From Perognathus longimembris pacificus (Eukaryota > Chordata > Mammalia > Rodentia > Heteromyidae): a stretch of 64,000 bases of DNA. Shown here piece after piece: positions 36,851 through 47,715 of the stretch. Positions within the stretch are counted from its first letter, which is position 1. Each line of letters opens with the position of its first letter. Made by a program: the position numbers and the translations under genes. The notes under the pieces are model-generated. The model had not been told where the DNA came from. It did no database searches and saw only the letters and a program-made list of their open reading frames with translations. Location: positions 88,379,438-88,443,437 of the forward strand of contig NC_063162.1 of assembly GCF_023159225.1 (NCBI RefSeq), written 5' to 3'.

Positions 36851-36892
36851 TCACCACTACAACCACTACTTTTTAAAAATTATTATTTATTT

Positions 36893-37086
36893 AACCAGTC
36901 CTGGGCCTTGAACTTAGGGTCTGAGCACTGCCCCTGCCTTCTTCTTGCTCAAGGCTAGCACTCTCCCAACTTGAGCCACAGCGCCACTTCTGGCCTTTTC
37001 TATACATGTGGTGCTGAGGAATCAAACCTAGGGCTTCATGTATACGAGGCAAGTACTCTTGCCACTAAACCATATTCCCACTCCCA
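36893..37086 (-). repeat. IDL-Geo-type dimeric SINE
   Basis: Reverse dimer ('ggccttgaacttagggtctg', 'gctctcccaacttgagccac'-like, 'catgtatacgaggcaagtac'), ending catattcccactccc. Moderately diverged. Confidence 0.85.
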
Positions 37087-37087
37087 C

Positions 37088-37202
37088 TTTTTATTTTTGA
37101 GACTAGGTCTTACTCGCTATGTAGCCTCAGCTGACGTGTTGACTAGCCTGCTTCCGGCCAAAGCCTCCTGAGAGCTAGGATTACATTCCACCATGCTTGG
37201 CC
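37088..37202 (-). repeat. B1-like SINE
   Basis: 'gagactaggtcttactcgct', 'atgtagcctcagctgacgtg', 'ggattacattccaccatgct': reverse B1 monomer. Confidence 0.7.
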
Positions 37203-37242
37203 CCCAAATACTGTCCTTTTATCTTCTTAAAAGTCTTAGGTG

Positions 37243-37460
37243 TGCTGGGCATTGGTGGCTCACGCCTGTAATCCTAGCTACTCAGGAGGCTGAGATGTGA
37301 GGATGGTGGTGCCAGCCATGGCAGGAAAAGTTTTGAAACTATCTCCAATTAACCACCAGAAAACTGAAAGTGGTGCTGTGGCTCAAGTGGTAGAACACTA
37401 ATTTTGAGCTGAAAAGCTCAGGGACAGTGCCCCACGACCGACTGGGGGAAAAAAAAAGGC
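37243..37460 (+). repeat. B1-Geo dimeric SINE
   Basis: 'gctgggcattggtggctcac', 'cctgtaatcctagctactca', 'gctgtggctcaagtggtaga', A-run. The B1 half has an internal deletion (about 10 nt) near 37305. Confidence 0.88.
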
Positions 37461-37573
37461 TCAGGAGAAAGTTGTGCAGTTTCATAATGATCCTTGGGAA
37501 CTTTTCCACTTACAAACTTCTAAAGCTCTGCCGTGGATAAAGGCCACACTTATTTTGTGATAATGAGAAATCA

Positions 37574-37812
37574 AGCTGGGCATCGGTGGTTTATGTTCGT
37601 AATCCTAGCTACTCAGGAGGCTGAGATCTGAGGATCTTAGTTCAAAGCCAGCCCAGGCAGGAAAAATCCATCATTATTACTTCCAATTAACCACCAGAAA
37701 ACCGGAAGTTGGCACCGTGGCTCACGTGGTAGTGCATTAGCCTCAAACAAAAGAGCTCAGGGACAGCTTTCAGGCCCCAAGTTCAAGCCACACCACCCTG
37801 CCCCCCCCCAAA
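37574..37812 (+). repeat. B1-Geo dimeric SINE
   Basis: 'gctgggcatcggtggtttat', 'tccaattaaccaccagaaaa', 'gtggctcacgtggtagtgca', 'aagttcaagccacaccaccc'. Confidence 0.87.
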
Positions 37813-38290
37813 AGAAATCAAAAGTGCTAATATGGAGATATTCCTATGTAGCAGTTTTAAGTTTAGTCATTATAAAACATCTTTTATGTGGAAAATAAAT
37901 ACTACATTAAAAACTGCCTCTTGATTTTCGAGTGCCTTTGACACAAAATTTAAACAGTTTGCCTTTGAATATCAAGCACACTAAGTTTTCTGTTAGCTCT
38001 GTCCAATTGAAATATGTGAAGTATTCATAATCTAACTTTCTAGTAGCCACATTAAAAATTAAAAAGAAACAAAATTAATTTTCATATTTCATAAAACTAA
38101 GCATGCCTAAAATATTAATCATTTAACTTGAAAACAGCATAATAAATCATTGAGAAATTCATTTTTTGTACCGAGTCTTCAAATCCCACTGTGATTTTTA
38201 TACTTACAGAGCAACTCATTTGGACCAATTGTATTTCAAGTACTCAGTTGAACATGGACTTCTTTGAAAATCACTTAAAACATGTTGAGT
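37813..38290. other. Unique-looking AT-rich DNA
   Basis: No repeat or exon recognised. Confidence 0.45.
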
Positions 38291-38400
38291 TTTGGCTAGA
38301 TGTGGTGGCCCAAGTCTGTGATCCCATCACCTGGGAGGCTGAGGCAGCATTGTGATTTTGAGGCTAGCTTGGTCTACATAGGGGGAGACCCTGTGTAACT
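38291..38400 (+). repeat. B1-like SINE
   Basis: 'ggctagatgtggtggcccaa', 'gtgatcccatcacctgggag', 'ttggtctacatagggggaga': classical B1 monomer without the Geo partner. Confidence 0.78.
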
Positions 38401-38507
38401 CTTGTTCGAGTTTTGTTGGGGAAAAAATAGTGCTTATAAAATTTATCTATAAAATGTACAGGAATTATTAATTGATGGTGATGATGATTTTGATAGGACA
38501 TAAAGCT

Positions 38508-38966
38508 TGGTATGGGCGCTGCCCCCTGAGCTTTTTTGTTCAAGGCTAGCCCTCTACCACTTTGAGCCATAGCTTCACTTCCAGTTTTCTGGTGGTTGGA
38601 TACAAGAGCCTCACCGACTTCCTGTGTGGGCTGACTTTGAACCTTGATCTTCAGATCTCAGCCTGCATAGCTAGGATTATAGGTGTGAGCCACCAGTGCC
38701 CAGCTAGGAATGATTAATTTTAAGTGTGATTCGGGCATTTTATTATTTCTGTCTCTGTGTGTGTCAGTATTTGGGCTTGATCTCAGGGCCTGAGCACTGT
38801 TCTTAGCTTTTTCTCTCAAGGCTTGAGCTCTACCTCTACCACTGGGAACCATAGCTTCAGTTCTAGTTTTTTTTTTTTTTTTTGTGGTTAATTACTGCTT
38901 GAGCCGCCTTCAAACCATGATCCTTAAATCTCGGCCTCCTGAGTAGCTAGGATTACCGGCACCTGG
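38508..38966 (-). repeat. Two reverse B1-Geo dimers in tandem
   Basis: 38508-38705 lacks the outer Geo end (B1 half 'gcctgcatagctaggattat'); 38768-38966 has Geo 'tttgggcttgatctcagggc', a T-run and B1 'ctcggcctcctgagtagcta' with a deleted middle. Confidence 0.75.
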
Positions 38967-38989
38967 CTTCAAGCATTTTATGTGAAGAG

Positions 38990-39062
38990 GTAGGTCTGTA
39001 GCTCAGAGGTAGAAGGCTTGATTTCTAAGGTCCTGGATTCAGGGCCCAGCAATGCCAAACAA
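38990..39062 (+). repeat. ID-like SINE monomer
   Basis: 'ggtctgtagctcagaggtag' is a tRNA A-box-like segment; 'cctggattcagggcccagca' corresponds to the B-box side. Confidence 0.6.
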
Positions 39063-39345
39063 CACATCAGTCACAAATTTTTATAGCCAAGTCTTTAACT
39101 TACTTGAGGCTTAGCATCCTACTTTTCAAGAATGATGTGTAGTTTAGTGTTAGACTTTGGAGAGAGCTACTTTCTGGAGTCATAATTGCTGACATTTATA
39201 TTTAATATAAATTTTTGCTGGTGTTCACTTCTATGTGTTGAAATGTTGAGAGATACTTTGTTTTACAGGCATTTTTTCCCCAGGTAAAATCTCAGCATGA
39301 AAGCCACAAGAATCCTTGGTTATTCAGGGATTAAAAAATAAGTCT

Positions 39346-39560
39346 GGGGGCTAGGAATATGGCCTAGTGGCAAGAGTGCTTGCCTTGTATACATGAAGCC
39401 TTGGGTTCGATTCCCCAGTACCACATATACAGAAAATGGCCAGAAGTGGCGCTGTGGCTCAAGTGGTAGAGTGCTAGCCTTGAGCCAAAAGGAAGCCAGG
39501 GACAGTGCTCAGGCCCTGAGTCCAAGGCCCAGGACTGGCAAAACAAAAACAAAAACAAAA
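39346..39560 (+). repeat. IDL-Geo-type dimeric SINE
   Basis: Complete: 'ctaggaatatggcctagtgg', 'gttcgattccccagtaccac', 'gctgtggctcaagtggtaga', 'gtccaaggcccaggactggc', CAAAAA tail. Short flanking AAGTCTG repeats are the possible target duplication. Confidence 0.92.
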
Positions 39561-39600
39561 GTCTGCATCCTGTAATACTAAGTTCAGCTGTTTTTCCTGT

Positions 39601-39712
39601 TTTCTCTTTTCGAGAGACTATCTCACTATGTAGCCCAGACTGGCATTAAACTTGTGGTTTTCTTGCCTCCGCCTCTTAAGTGCTAAGATCATAGGCATGT
39701 ACCACTATGCCC
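39601..39712 (-). repeat. B1-like SINE
   Basis: 'tatctcactatgtagcccag', 'actggcattaaacttgtggt', 'ataggcatgtaccactatgc': reverse B1. Confidence 0.78.
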
Positions 39713-39717
39713 TGTAA

Positions 39718-39718
39718 T

Positions 39719-39761
<43 letters not shown>

Positions 39762-39765
39762 TTTT
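39718..39765 (+). repeat. (TTTA)n microsatellite at a SINE tail
   Basis: About 12 TTTA units directly joined to the tail side of the reverse IDL-Geo element; the poly-A tail of the insertion probably expanded into it. Confidence 0.93.
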
Positions 39766-39960
39766 TTTGGCCAGTCCTGGGCCTTGGACTCAGGGCCTGA
39801 GCACTGTCCCTGGCTTCTTCCAGCTCAAGGCTAGCACTCTGCCACTTGAGCCACAGCGCCGCTTCTGGCCGTTTTTCTGTATATGTGGTGCTGGGGAATC
39901 AAACCTAGGGCCTCGTGTATCCGAGGCAGGCACTCTTGCCACTAGGCTATATCCCCAGCC
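39766..39960 (-). repeat. Young IDL-Geo SINE with 14-bp TSD
   Basis: Near-consensus reverse dimer. CCTGTAATTTATTT appears at 39711-39724 and 39961-39974. Confidence 0.93.
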
Positions 39961-39979
39961 CCTGTAATTTATTTTTTTT

Positions 39980-40293
39980 GTGTGCCTGTGCTGGAGCTTG
40001 AACTCAGGGTGCTGTCCCTTAGCTTTGTCTGCTTAAGGCTGGAGCTTGACTACTTGAGCCTCAGCTCCACTTCTGGCTTTTTTTTTTTTTAAAATCATGT
40101 CTGAGCACTGTCCCTGAGCTCTTTTGCTCAAGGATCTAGAGTTTTACCAGTTTGAGCCACAACAATACTTCCTGTTTCCTGGTGGCTATTTGGAGTCTGG
40201 TGGTTAAATGGACTTTCCTGCTTTAGTTGGCTTTGAACTGTGATCCTCAGATCTCAGCAGCTAGGATTAAAGCAGGATCCACCAGCACCCAGT
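39980..40293 (-). repeat. Reverse Geo fragment plus B1-Geo SINE
   Basis: 39980-40092 has 'ctggagcttgaactcagggt' and 'ctacttgagcctcagctcca'; 40098-40293 has a second Geo start ('ctgagcactgtccctgagct') and a B1 half with deletions ('tgatcctcagatctcagcag'). Confidence 0.7.
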
Positions 40294-40629
40294 TTATTCC
40301 CTTTTCATAATTGGTAGAGTTTCTTTTTTAAACATAAGAGCTAAAAGAAGTTGAAAATTGCTCATGATTCTACTAGCAAGCGCTGTTGTCATTATTTTAA
40401 TGTTATATTTCTTTCCCTTCTCTCCCTTATTTTTGTGTGAGTGTATGTCTTGCTTGGAGATTCTATGCAAGAACACATTTTACAATGAGGCACTTAATGT
40501 TCTATTTGTGTTTTGTTTTCAGTGAGTAATGTAAATCTATGTCCTTATTAACTCTTCCACATTTATAACATACACAAGATTTTTTTTTCCCTAGACATTG
40601 TAGCTTATTTTGCAAACCTCTATCCCTCC

Positions 40630-41056
40630 CTCCTCTTTTTTTTTGGGCAGTACTAGGGTTTGAATTTAGGACTTCCTATTTGCTAGGTAAGGTGCTCTTC
40701 CATTGAGCCCCATCTCCAGCCCTGTTTTTCACTAATTATTTTTAGGATAGGATTGCCTGGGCATGCTGCTGGGCTAAGAACTTCTTACTTTAGGCTTCTC
40801 TCATCATTGCTGGAATGACCCCTCCATTGACATGACTTTTCTGCCCAGCCTGGTCTAAACTGTGACCCAATTTCAGCTTCTTGAGTAGCTTAGATTGATG
40901 GGCACAGGCCACTGTGCCTACCTGTGCCCAGCTATGAGCTGGGAAAGGGGTCTTATGAATGTTTCTGCCTGGTCTGGCCTTGAATTGTTATCTTCCCTGT
41001 CTCATTCTCCTGCAAGTAGCTAGAATTACAGGTTTAGTCCATTGGTTCCTGGCTAG
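40630..41056 (-). repeat. Cluster of old ID- and B1-like fragments
   Basis: Reverse ID-like at 40645-40720 ('atttgctaggtaaggtgctc', 'ccccatctccagccc'), B1-like at about 40745-40925 and again at 40935-41055 ('ctggtctggccttgaattgt', 'agctagaattacaggtttag'). Confidence 0.6.
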
Positions 41057-41488
41057 CAGTCCTTTTTCTTGGACCTCTTCCCCCCCCCCCCCCATCTACA
41101 AATGTAAAGCTAAGCCTTGAGCCTAAAAAAATGATATAAGAAAAAAAATCCTTGAATTAAGTGGCACCTTTTGTTGGGAATTTGATAAGACATTCCCGAC
41201 TTAGCACTAAGGCAGAGTTATTCTTTGTGGCACGGACAGTTAGGTGATAGTGGTCATTTCTCCCACTTTTTATCTACTTGGATTGTTATTAGCCTTCAAA
41301 GATGGAGCTTTTTAATTTTTTGTTTTGTGTGTACACATTTAGTTTTATTGTAACAAAGCAACTTGTATAACTTTAACATTTAAAACTGAGCATTATCTTT
41401 CCAGTGAAAACAAAAGAAAATTTAAAAATAAATGAACAAAATTACAATAGAGAATGTCAATTCCGAATAAGATCTTACAGGGTCTGTT

Positions 41489-41819
41489 TTTTTTTTTTGA
41501 TAAATAATTTATTATTATTTTTTTTTATTATTAATTGAACATAAATTTTTTTACAAGGTGTTGTGCAAAGAGGGTGCAGTTACATAGTAGGGCAGTGTGT
41601 ACATTTCTTGTGATATCTTTCAACCTGTTTTTCCATCCCTTGTCTAGGTCAGGTAGACCCATATGCAATATACAATGTATCAAGCACATACACAGTGTTC
41701 ACAGACTTGGTCTCTACTGTCTCTCCGTCTCCCTTTGTTAACAGTCATATATCAGGGAGATCTTGCCCCTTTGTTTTCTGTGTTCTAGGCTTGTCTCACT
41801 CAACATTATTTGTTCGAGT
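41489..41819 (-). mobile_element. L1 3' end with 16-bp TSD
   Basis: A 331-nt 5'-truncated L1 in antisense. TCTTACAGGGTCTGTT occurs at 41473-41488 and 41820-41835. The left side is a T-run (its poly-A tail), followed by 'acaaggtgttgtgcaaagag', 'cagttacatagtagggcagt' and 'cttgtctcactcaacattat', the reversed L1 3' UTR layout. Too short to encode anything. Confidence 0.88.
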
Positions 41820-42429
41820 TCTTACAGGGTCTGTTGATTCTCCCGTAAGGGTAGGGCTCAAGTCATCATTAGGAGAGAATTTTATTTAAAAGTGTCATCT
41901 TAACTGTATAAAATGTGTAGGGAATAAATGAAAGGATAGGGAAAATCACCATGTGACAGTATCAGATTTATCCAGGCTGAGCAAATTCCTCTTTGGGTAT
42001 AGATTGACTTAGTCTGACACAGCTGGAATACAGTTTGTAGCTAGGACAAAGTGATACTAAGAAGTGGATAGGAAAGGATACACTTTATTGCTCTTGGTTT
42101 ACATGGTTTGACTTTGTATTTAGAAACAACCTGTCCACATGTGACCTGGGCACCATCCCTTTGTATAGTAAAACAAGGTAAAGGGAGCAAGTTGCCCATG
42201 TGACTTGGTTTTTCTCTTGTTTGCAACTGGTATTAGCAGCATTAGTTGGCTCCTCAGTGTCTTTTGCTGATTAAGTGTGAATGCAATGATTCCCACTTGA
42301 TTGTTAGTGTTGATAGAAAAAAAAGAGGGACAACTGAAATAAGGTAAAGAAAACTGTATACTCTGGATTTGGGGCTGTTTGATGGAAGGTTGTAGGTAAC
42401 TCAGGCCTTCCTCACATTCTCGCTTGGCT

Positions 42430-42613
42430 TTTTTGCTCAAGGCTGGTGCTGACACTCTACCACTTGAGCCATAGCTTCACTTTCAGCTTTTTACTGGTTA
42501 ATTGGAGGTAAAAGGCTAGAAGATTTGTCTGCCTGTGCTGTCTTTGAACCATGATCCTCAGATTGCATTCAAAGATGAGTAGCATTATGAGTGTGACCAC
42601 TAGCACCTGGCGA
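42430..42613 (-). repeat. B1-Geo SINE, partial
   Basis: 'tttttgctcaaggctggtgc', 'ctaccacttgagccatagct', 'ttactggttaattggaggta', 'ccatgatcctcagattgcat'. Confidence 0.78.
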
Positions 42614-43103
42614 GTCTTCTATGTTTTGTGAGTAGATTTTTTTGTTATGAAATGTATACATCCTATTTATTACTATGTATGCTGCTGGAGGAAGTAAAAA
42701 ACTTAGCTAATTGTTGAATTGAAGTTCATGATTTAATAGTGTATTAGAAACAATATTTACTTTGTTGACTCAAGTATTTATAATCCTAAATATAACTTTA
42801 CTCCAAAGGGTTAGATGGGATATGGTCAAAGAGGTGGCAAGATGATCATGTTTGATTGTGGCTTCTTTGACTGTTTGATTGTGTGGGGTCCTGAGTTTCT
42901 TGCCTTCTTTCCTGTGCTGCATGAGTATAGTTCATGTCTTTGGGTCGATTTGTTTCAGGAATCAGAAGCAGAAAGGTAAGATAAAAGAGTAGTAGGAATG
43001 AACAATGTGAGATGTCAACACTAGGTGTATAGAAATAGTTCTGTTTGTCTAAGATGACATAACGGAAACAAATCATCTGTTTAAAGGAAAGAATTATTTT
43101 GCA

Positions 43104-43309
43104 TGGGCTGGGGATATAGCCTAGTGGCAAGAGTGCCTGCCTCGGATACACGAGGCCCTAGGTTCGATTCCCCAGCACCACATATACAGAAAACGGCCAG
43201 AAGCGGCGCTGTGGCTCAAGTGGCAGAGTGGTAGCCTTGAGCAGGAAGAAGCCAGGGACAGTGCTCAGGCCCTGAGTCCAAGGCCCAGGACTGGCAAAAA
43301 AAAAAGAAA
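43104..43309 (+). repeat. Young IDL-Geo SINE with 16-bp TSD
   Basis: Near-consensus dimer from 'gggctggggatatagcctag' to 'ccaaggcccaggactggc' plus an A-rich tail. AAAGAATTATTTTGCA is at 43088-43103 and 43310-43325. Confidence 0.95.
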
Positions 43310-43399
43310 AAAGAATTATTTTGCAGTAAATCCCAATATGTGAATGTTGAATGTTCATTTTAAGAAAGTCTTGGGAAACACAGTGGATTTTGTTTTTTT

Positions 43400-43606
43400 C
43401 TTTTCTGTGTTGCTTGGGTTTTGAACTCTGGGCCCCCATTCTTGCTAGGCAAGTGCTATCCCACTAGAACCATGCTTCTCAGCCCTTTATGCTTTAGTTT
43501 TTCAGACAGGGTCCTCTTTTTTTTGGTCTGGGGCTAGCTTTATACCAAAATCCTTCTTTCTGCCCTCTTAAGTAGCTAGGGTTACAGGCATGCACTAGCA
43601 AGCTCA
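43400..43606 (-). repeat. B1-ID composite SINE (B1-dID-like)
   Basis: Reverse ID part ('cttgctaggcaagtgctatc', 'ccactagaaccatgcttctc') followed by reverse B1 part ('tttcagacagggtcctcttt', 'gttacaggcatgcactagca'). Confidence 0.68.
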
Positions 43607-44242
43607 GTCTTTGGATTGCTTTTAATGTACAAAAGATATTATCCCATTTAAACAATTTCTTGGAAGCCTCAGTAGTGGATATTTGTTTTTGTGATTAACC
43701 ATCGGCTAGTTGACTTGAACTTTTTAATGTACATTTACATGGGACTTTTGGGAAAGTTTTTAGGGTGTATATGTACTTCCCCAATGAGCCCAGTTGTGGT
43801 GAATATACCATTTTTTAGTACTGTGCTGCCAGTTCTTATGGTGTCAGATGCATGATTAAAATAGATTTATATTTGCATATATATAGAAAAAAGTTCTTAC
43901 CTCATTAGTTACTTGGGGTAAATATTTACAATGTCAGTAACTTATGTTAGCTGAAGGAATATACAGCAGCTCAGAAATCCATGTGTTCATACTTGTCTTA
44001 CTTCATTAATGATTATGAGAATGAATCATTTTTAGAAACATCCCAAACTATTTCATCTGCAAATTCTAACTAGGTGGCGGCTGGAATTATTTCCCCTTAA
44101 ATCGAGGCTTTTTTTTTTTTTTAACCATTTCTTTGATACACTCATCTCTTGATGATTTGCTTTTTCACTCTGTCATAAAGCTGATTTAATTGACAGTGCC
44201 TAGCAAGTTAAAAGCTTGCTCTGAACTCAGTTCAAATCCTAG

Positions 44243-44258
44243 TCTCTCTCTCTCTCTT

Positions 44259-44337
<79 letters not shown>
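44243..44337 (+). repeat. (TC)n(AC)n compound microsatellite
   Basis: CT/TC units (44243-44271) then about 32 AC units (44272-44336). Open frames through it are repeats of Thr-His or Val-Cys. Confidence 0.97.
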
Positions 44338-44338
<1 letters not shown>

Positions 44339-45709
44339 TCTGCCTTTCCTGTTCCATTTTGATTGCAGTGTGCCTGAATTTGGTTTATGAGAGCAGTGCC
44401 ATTATTCTCTGTGTTCATTTCAAAATTGACCTGGGTAGGGAAGTTTACCACAGTTTAGAAATCTAATAATTTCACTTGATGTCAAGGTCAGTTGCTAAAT
44501 TGGTATTGATAATTTATTGTTATTATTAAGGTCTGTCTTGTCTTAGGTGGTATCTAACTTGAAATCCCCTCCATTGGTCTCCCTGGTAGCCATGGAGGTA
44601 AATACTTAAGTGTGCTCTACTGTACTAGCATTGTGGTGTTTAATAGTTAACTGTAAATGTCTTTCCCTTCAAAGGGATTGATTGGCATGTGGTGCCTGTA
44701 GTACAATCTCACATACTCAGTGAGTTATTTCTCTCCCTTCACAAATCTACATGTACATGTATATAAGTGAGCATTTTAACTAAGATGAAGAATCTTCATA
44801 ATGGTTTGTTTTTTGTGTGCGTGTGTGCGTGTGTGTGTGTGTGCACGTGTGCTGTGAATTCTTGTGGCAGTCTCAAACCTCAGGATATTTTTAAGCACAT
44901 GAAGTACATAAGCTTATCAACAAAACAAGTCATATCAAAATGCAGCTAGCAGATTAAAAACTTACAGAAATATGTGCTTCTTAACAGAAGTAACAAGTTT
45001 TAGCAATATATCTAAACTTAACAGCAATGAGTGTTGATATTTAAATATCGGCAACAACTTGGTGTGGCATGAAAATATCTGATTTATATTCATATAAAAA
45101 TTTCAAGTGCTATCATTCTTTGTGACTTAGTGCCAACAGTCATAATTCAAGAAAGTGTTGAATTTTAGTAAAGGGATAGTGAAAATAAATAAATGTGTGA
45201 TTCTTTCCCCTCCCCCCACCCCAGTCTGTGTTCTCTGAATTCCCCTGGGTCTTGGCTGTGATCTCAGAGTAAAAAACATCTGGACTGAATCTTTGTGTCC
45301 TGGGAGACTTAATTTGAGGAAAAAGGGTTTGAACTTTGAATATAGTCATCTGATGAAAATGTTTTTTTTTTCTCCTTCAAACATCCGCTAGTTATCATGG
45401 ATGGCTTTTAAAATATGTCACAACAATCCAATAATGCCAGCCTTCCAAATGGTCTCATTCTGCAACTCATGATTAACTTTCTTCCTGGAGCCACATTTGG
45501 GAGACACACACGCGCACGCACACACACACACAAGTGTGTGCTCATGTGTACACGTATGCATGTATTTGCACTTGTAGTTAATACTAAAATTAATATTTTA
45601 AATAGTTCCTAACTTCGACAGTGGGTGGCAGTGGGCTGGGACTATTGATGTGGTTTGCTTGGGATGTTCTGTTCCTTAAAATTTTTTTTTAAACTAATTT
45701 TTTCTACAG
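44338..45709. other. Repeat-poor DNA upstream of exon 3
   Basis: Only a TG-rich patch (about 44815-44850) and a CA-rich patch (45505-45534) were seen before the exon 3 acceptor. No other exon recognised. Confidence 0.5.
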
Positions 45710-45758
45710 GATTCGGAAACTTCAGATCCGAAATATCCCGCCTCACTTACAGTGGGAG
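45710..45758 (+). CDS. IGF2BP3: IGF2BP3 coding exon 3 (start of RRM2)
   Basis: This 49-nt exon completes Arg79 and encodes IRKLQIRNIPPHLQWE to residue 95. This is the first strand of RRM2 with its RNP2-type motif (LQIRNI, residues 83-88), and it is shared in nearly identical form by all three IGF2BP proteins. The acceptor is a T-rich tract ending ctacag at 45709; the donor is GTAAGA at 45759. The exon ends in phase 0, so exon 4 should begin with Val96. No sequence encoding the expected continuation (VLDSLL-like) was recognised between 45760 and 64000, so the coding sequence is cut by the window edge. Confidence 0.95.
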
Positions 45759-45796
45759 GTAAGAATTAAGAATTTCTCTATTTAAAGTTAAGATGT

Positions 45797-46007
45797 GGGC
45801 TGGGAATATAGCCTAGTGGCAAGAGCGCTTGCCTCCTACACATGAAGCTCTCGGTTCGATTCCCCAGCACCACATATATGGAAAACGGCCAGAAGGGGCG
45901 CTGTGGCTCAGGTGGCAGAGTGCTAGCCTTGAGGGGGAAGAAGCCAGGGAAGGTGCTCAGGCCCTGAGTCCAAGGCCCAGGAATGGCCGGGGGGTGGGGG
46001 GTGGGGG
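45797..46007 (+). repeat. IDL-Geo SINE 38 nt after exon 3, with 10-bp TSD
   Basis: Complete near-consensus dimer ('ggctgggaatatagcctagt', 'gttcgattccccagcaccac', 'gctgtggctcaggtggcaga') with a G-rich, not A-rich, tail (gggtggggggtgggggg). GTTAAGATGT flanks it at 45787-45796 and 46008-46017. Confidence 0.94.
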
Positions 46008-46284
46008 GTTAAGATGTAATCACTTAACTCTATTGCTAATAGTTTTCCCAAAGTTTTCTTTCTCAACTGCTGGATGTGTTAGAACTCAAAATCCTTCTCT
46101 CATATCATAGCTCCCCGCCCCCCCTACTATTCTTTGCATTTTTAAAAGTTGAAATAGTGTCTTGAATTGCTGAATTGTCTTTTTAGTCTCATCCAGACAG
46201 GATCTTGTTGATTTGAGTTTTTCTAGTGAGTGTACCAATTATATTTAAATATAAAGGTCTCTTTATCAAGTACTTATATTTTCA

Positions 46285-46503
46285 TTTTTATGCTGGGGCT
46301 TAAACTTAGGGTTTAGACACTGTACCCTACCTATTTTTGGCTCAAGGCTGGCTCTCTATCAGAGCTCCACTACTGGCTTTTTCTGGTTAATTGTAGATAA
46401 GTCTCATTGACTTTCTTGTCTAGGCTGGCTTTGAACTGCAATCCTCAGATCTGAGCCTTCTGAATAGCTAGAATTAAAAATGTGAACCATTAGCACTTGG
46501 CTG
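46285..46503 (-). repeat. B1-Geo dimeric SINE
   Basis: 'ctggggcttaaacttagggt', 'ttttctggttaattgtagat', 'gatctgagccttctgaatag', ending gcacttggct. Confidence 0.83.
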
Positions 46504-46945
46504 GCAAGTTTCTTAAAAGACAAATAAGCCTACTTACATTTATTCTAAAATGTCTGCTTCCTCTTGCTCAGATGATAGCCTGAAGAGATTGTGAATGAAT
46601 GCAAACTAGTAGCACAATTGAATAGTTCATGTCAGCAATTTCCAAAGGCATAATAATGATGTCATGGTCAGAATTTGGGACACCAGTAGTTGAAGAGATC
46701 AGGGGAAATGATTGTAATCTCTTCCAGACCATGAAAATGCAAGGATGTTAAGCTTACCTTGGAGAAGTAGTGCTAGAAAGCTGTTGGTGGGTCTTCGTGT
46801 CTTTGTAAATATCACTAGTTTTGTGTGTGTGTGTTTCAGATTAGTCTTCTAAAGTGACATTTGATGAGCTGCTAAAACAGAGCCCTCATCAAAACACAAA
46901 CTTGAGTAAAAGATTTCTTTGATAGTTGAGTGAGATTGGTCTGGA
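46504..46945. other. Unique-looking intronic DNA
   Basis: No repeat or exon recognised. Confidence 0.45.
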
Positions 46946-46949
46946 TTTT

Positions 46950-47105
46950 AAAAAAAATACAATTTTATGTTATTCAGGGGTTATACAAAAAGGTTACCAT
47001 TTCATAAGTAATGAATACATTTCTTTCTCTGACTAATGCTATCCCTCCCTTTGCTTTCCCCCAGTTGTCCCTCCCATCCCTGCCCACTTTAGTTTGTATC
47101 AAATC
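46950..47105 (-). mobile_element. L1 3' end fragment
   Basis: Reverse L1 3' UTR: 'ttcaggggttatacaaaaag', 'gttaccatttcataagtaat', then a pyrimidine-rich block. Short, old, antisense. Confidence 0.65.
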
Positions 47106-47113
47106 AGTTGTGT

Positions 47114-47337
47114 TGGCTGGTCACTGCTGGCTCACACCTGTAACCCTGGCTTCTTATGAGACTGAGATCTGATGACGGTGGCTTGAAGCTGATCCAAGCA
47201 GACAAATATTGGATTTTTATCTGCAAATAGTTAGCAAAAATGCTGGACTAGAAGTGTGGTTCAAGTGGTAGAGTGCCCGAGTCCCGAGTGAGAGCCCAAG
47301 ACCCCAACTTCAAGCCCTGTTACCAGCATGCATGTGT

Positions 47338-47382
<45 letters not shown>
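47114..47382 (+). repeat. B1-Geo SINE ending in (CA)n
   Basis: 'ggctggtcactgctggctca', 'tgtggttcaagtggtagagt', 'aacttcaagccctgttacca', then about 22 CA units (47338-47382) where the tail should be. Confidence 0.86.
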
Positions 47383-47385
<3 letters not shown>

Positions 47386-47715
47386 AATACATGCATGCAA
47401 AAAATTGTGGCTAAGAATAGCTTACATAATGCTATCTTCATAATAGTATCACTGCATTTTATCTTTGAGTGAAAGAGTTAATGTTTTGGTAGATGCAAAA
47501 TATTTTTCATATGTCATAAATATACTTTGTAGATGGAAACCGTGACTGAAGGTTAAACTCAATATATTCCCATATTTTAAGTTAATATTTGTTTAGGGAT
47601 TTCAGTACCTTGGGAAATGAGATCCCAGATCAGGTGTTTGGTATAAAGATGACTACTTTGATTCCCTTACTTTAAGATGAACCATATTTTGTAGAATTTT
47701 ATTGGGGTGGGGGGA
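47383..47715. other. Unique-looking AT-rich DNA
   Basis: No repeat or exon recognised. Confidence 0.45.

Larger units (their letters stand above)
10619..45709 (+). other. IGF2BP3: IGF2BP3 intron 2 (35,091 nt)
   Basis: Runs from donor GTGAGC to acceptor ctacag. The first 1.5 kb is free of repeats; the rest is filled with the SINEs, L1 fragments and microsatellites listed below. No extra exon was recognised. Near the acceptor, CTAAT at 45694-45698 resembles a branch point but lies only about 12 nt from the AG. Confidence 0.93.

Noticed and set aside
44190..44451. Thr-His and Val-Cys repeat proteins
   Set aside because: Translation of the (TC)n(AC)n microsatellite.
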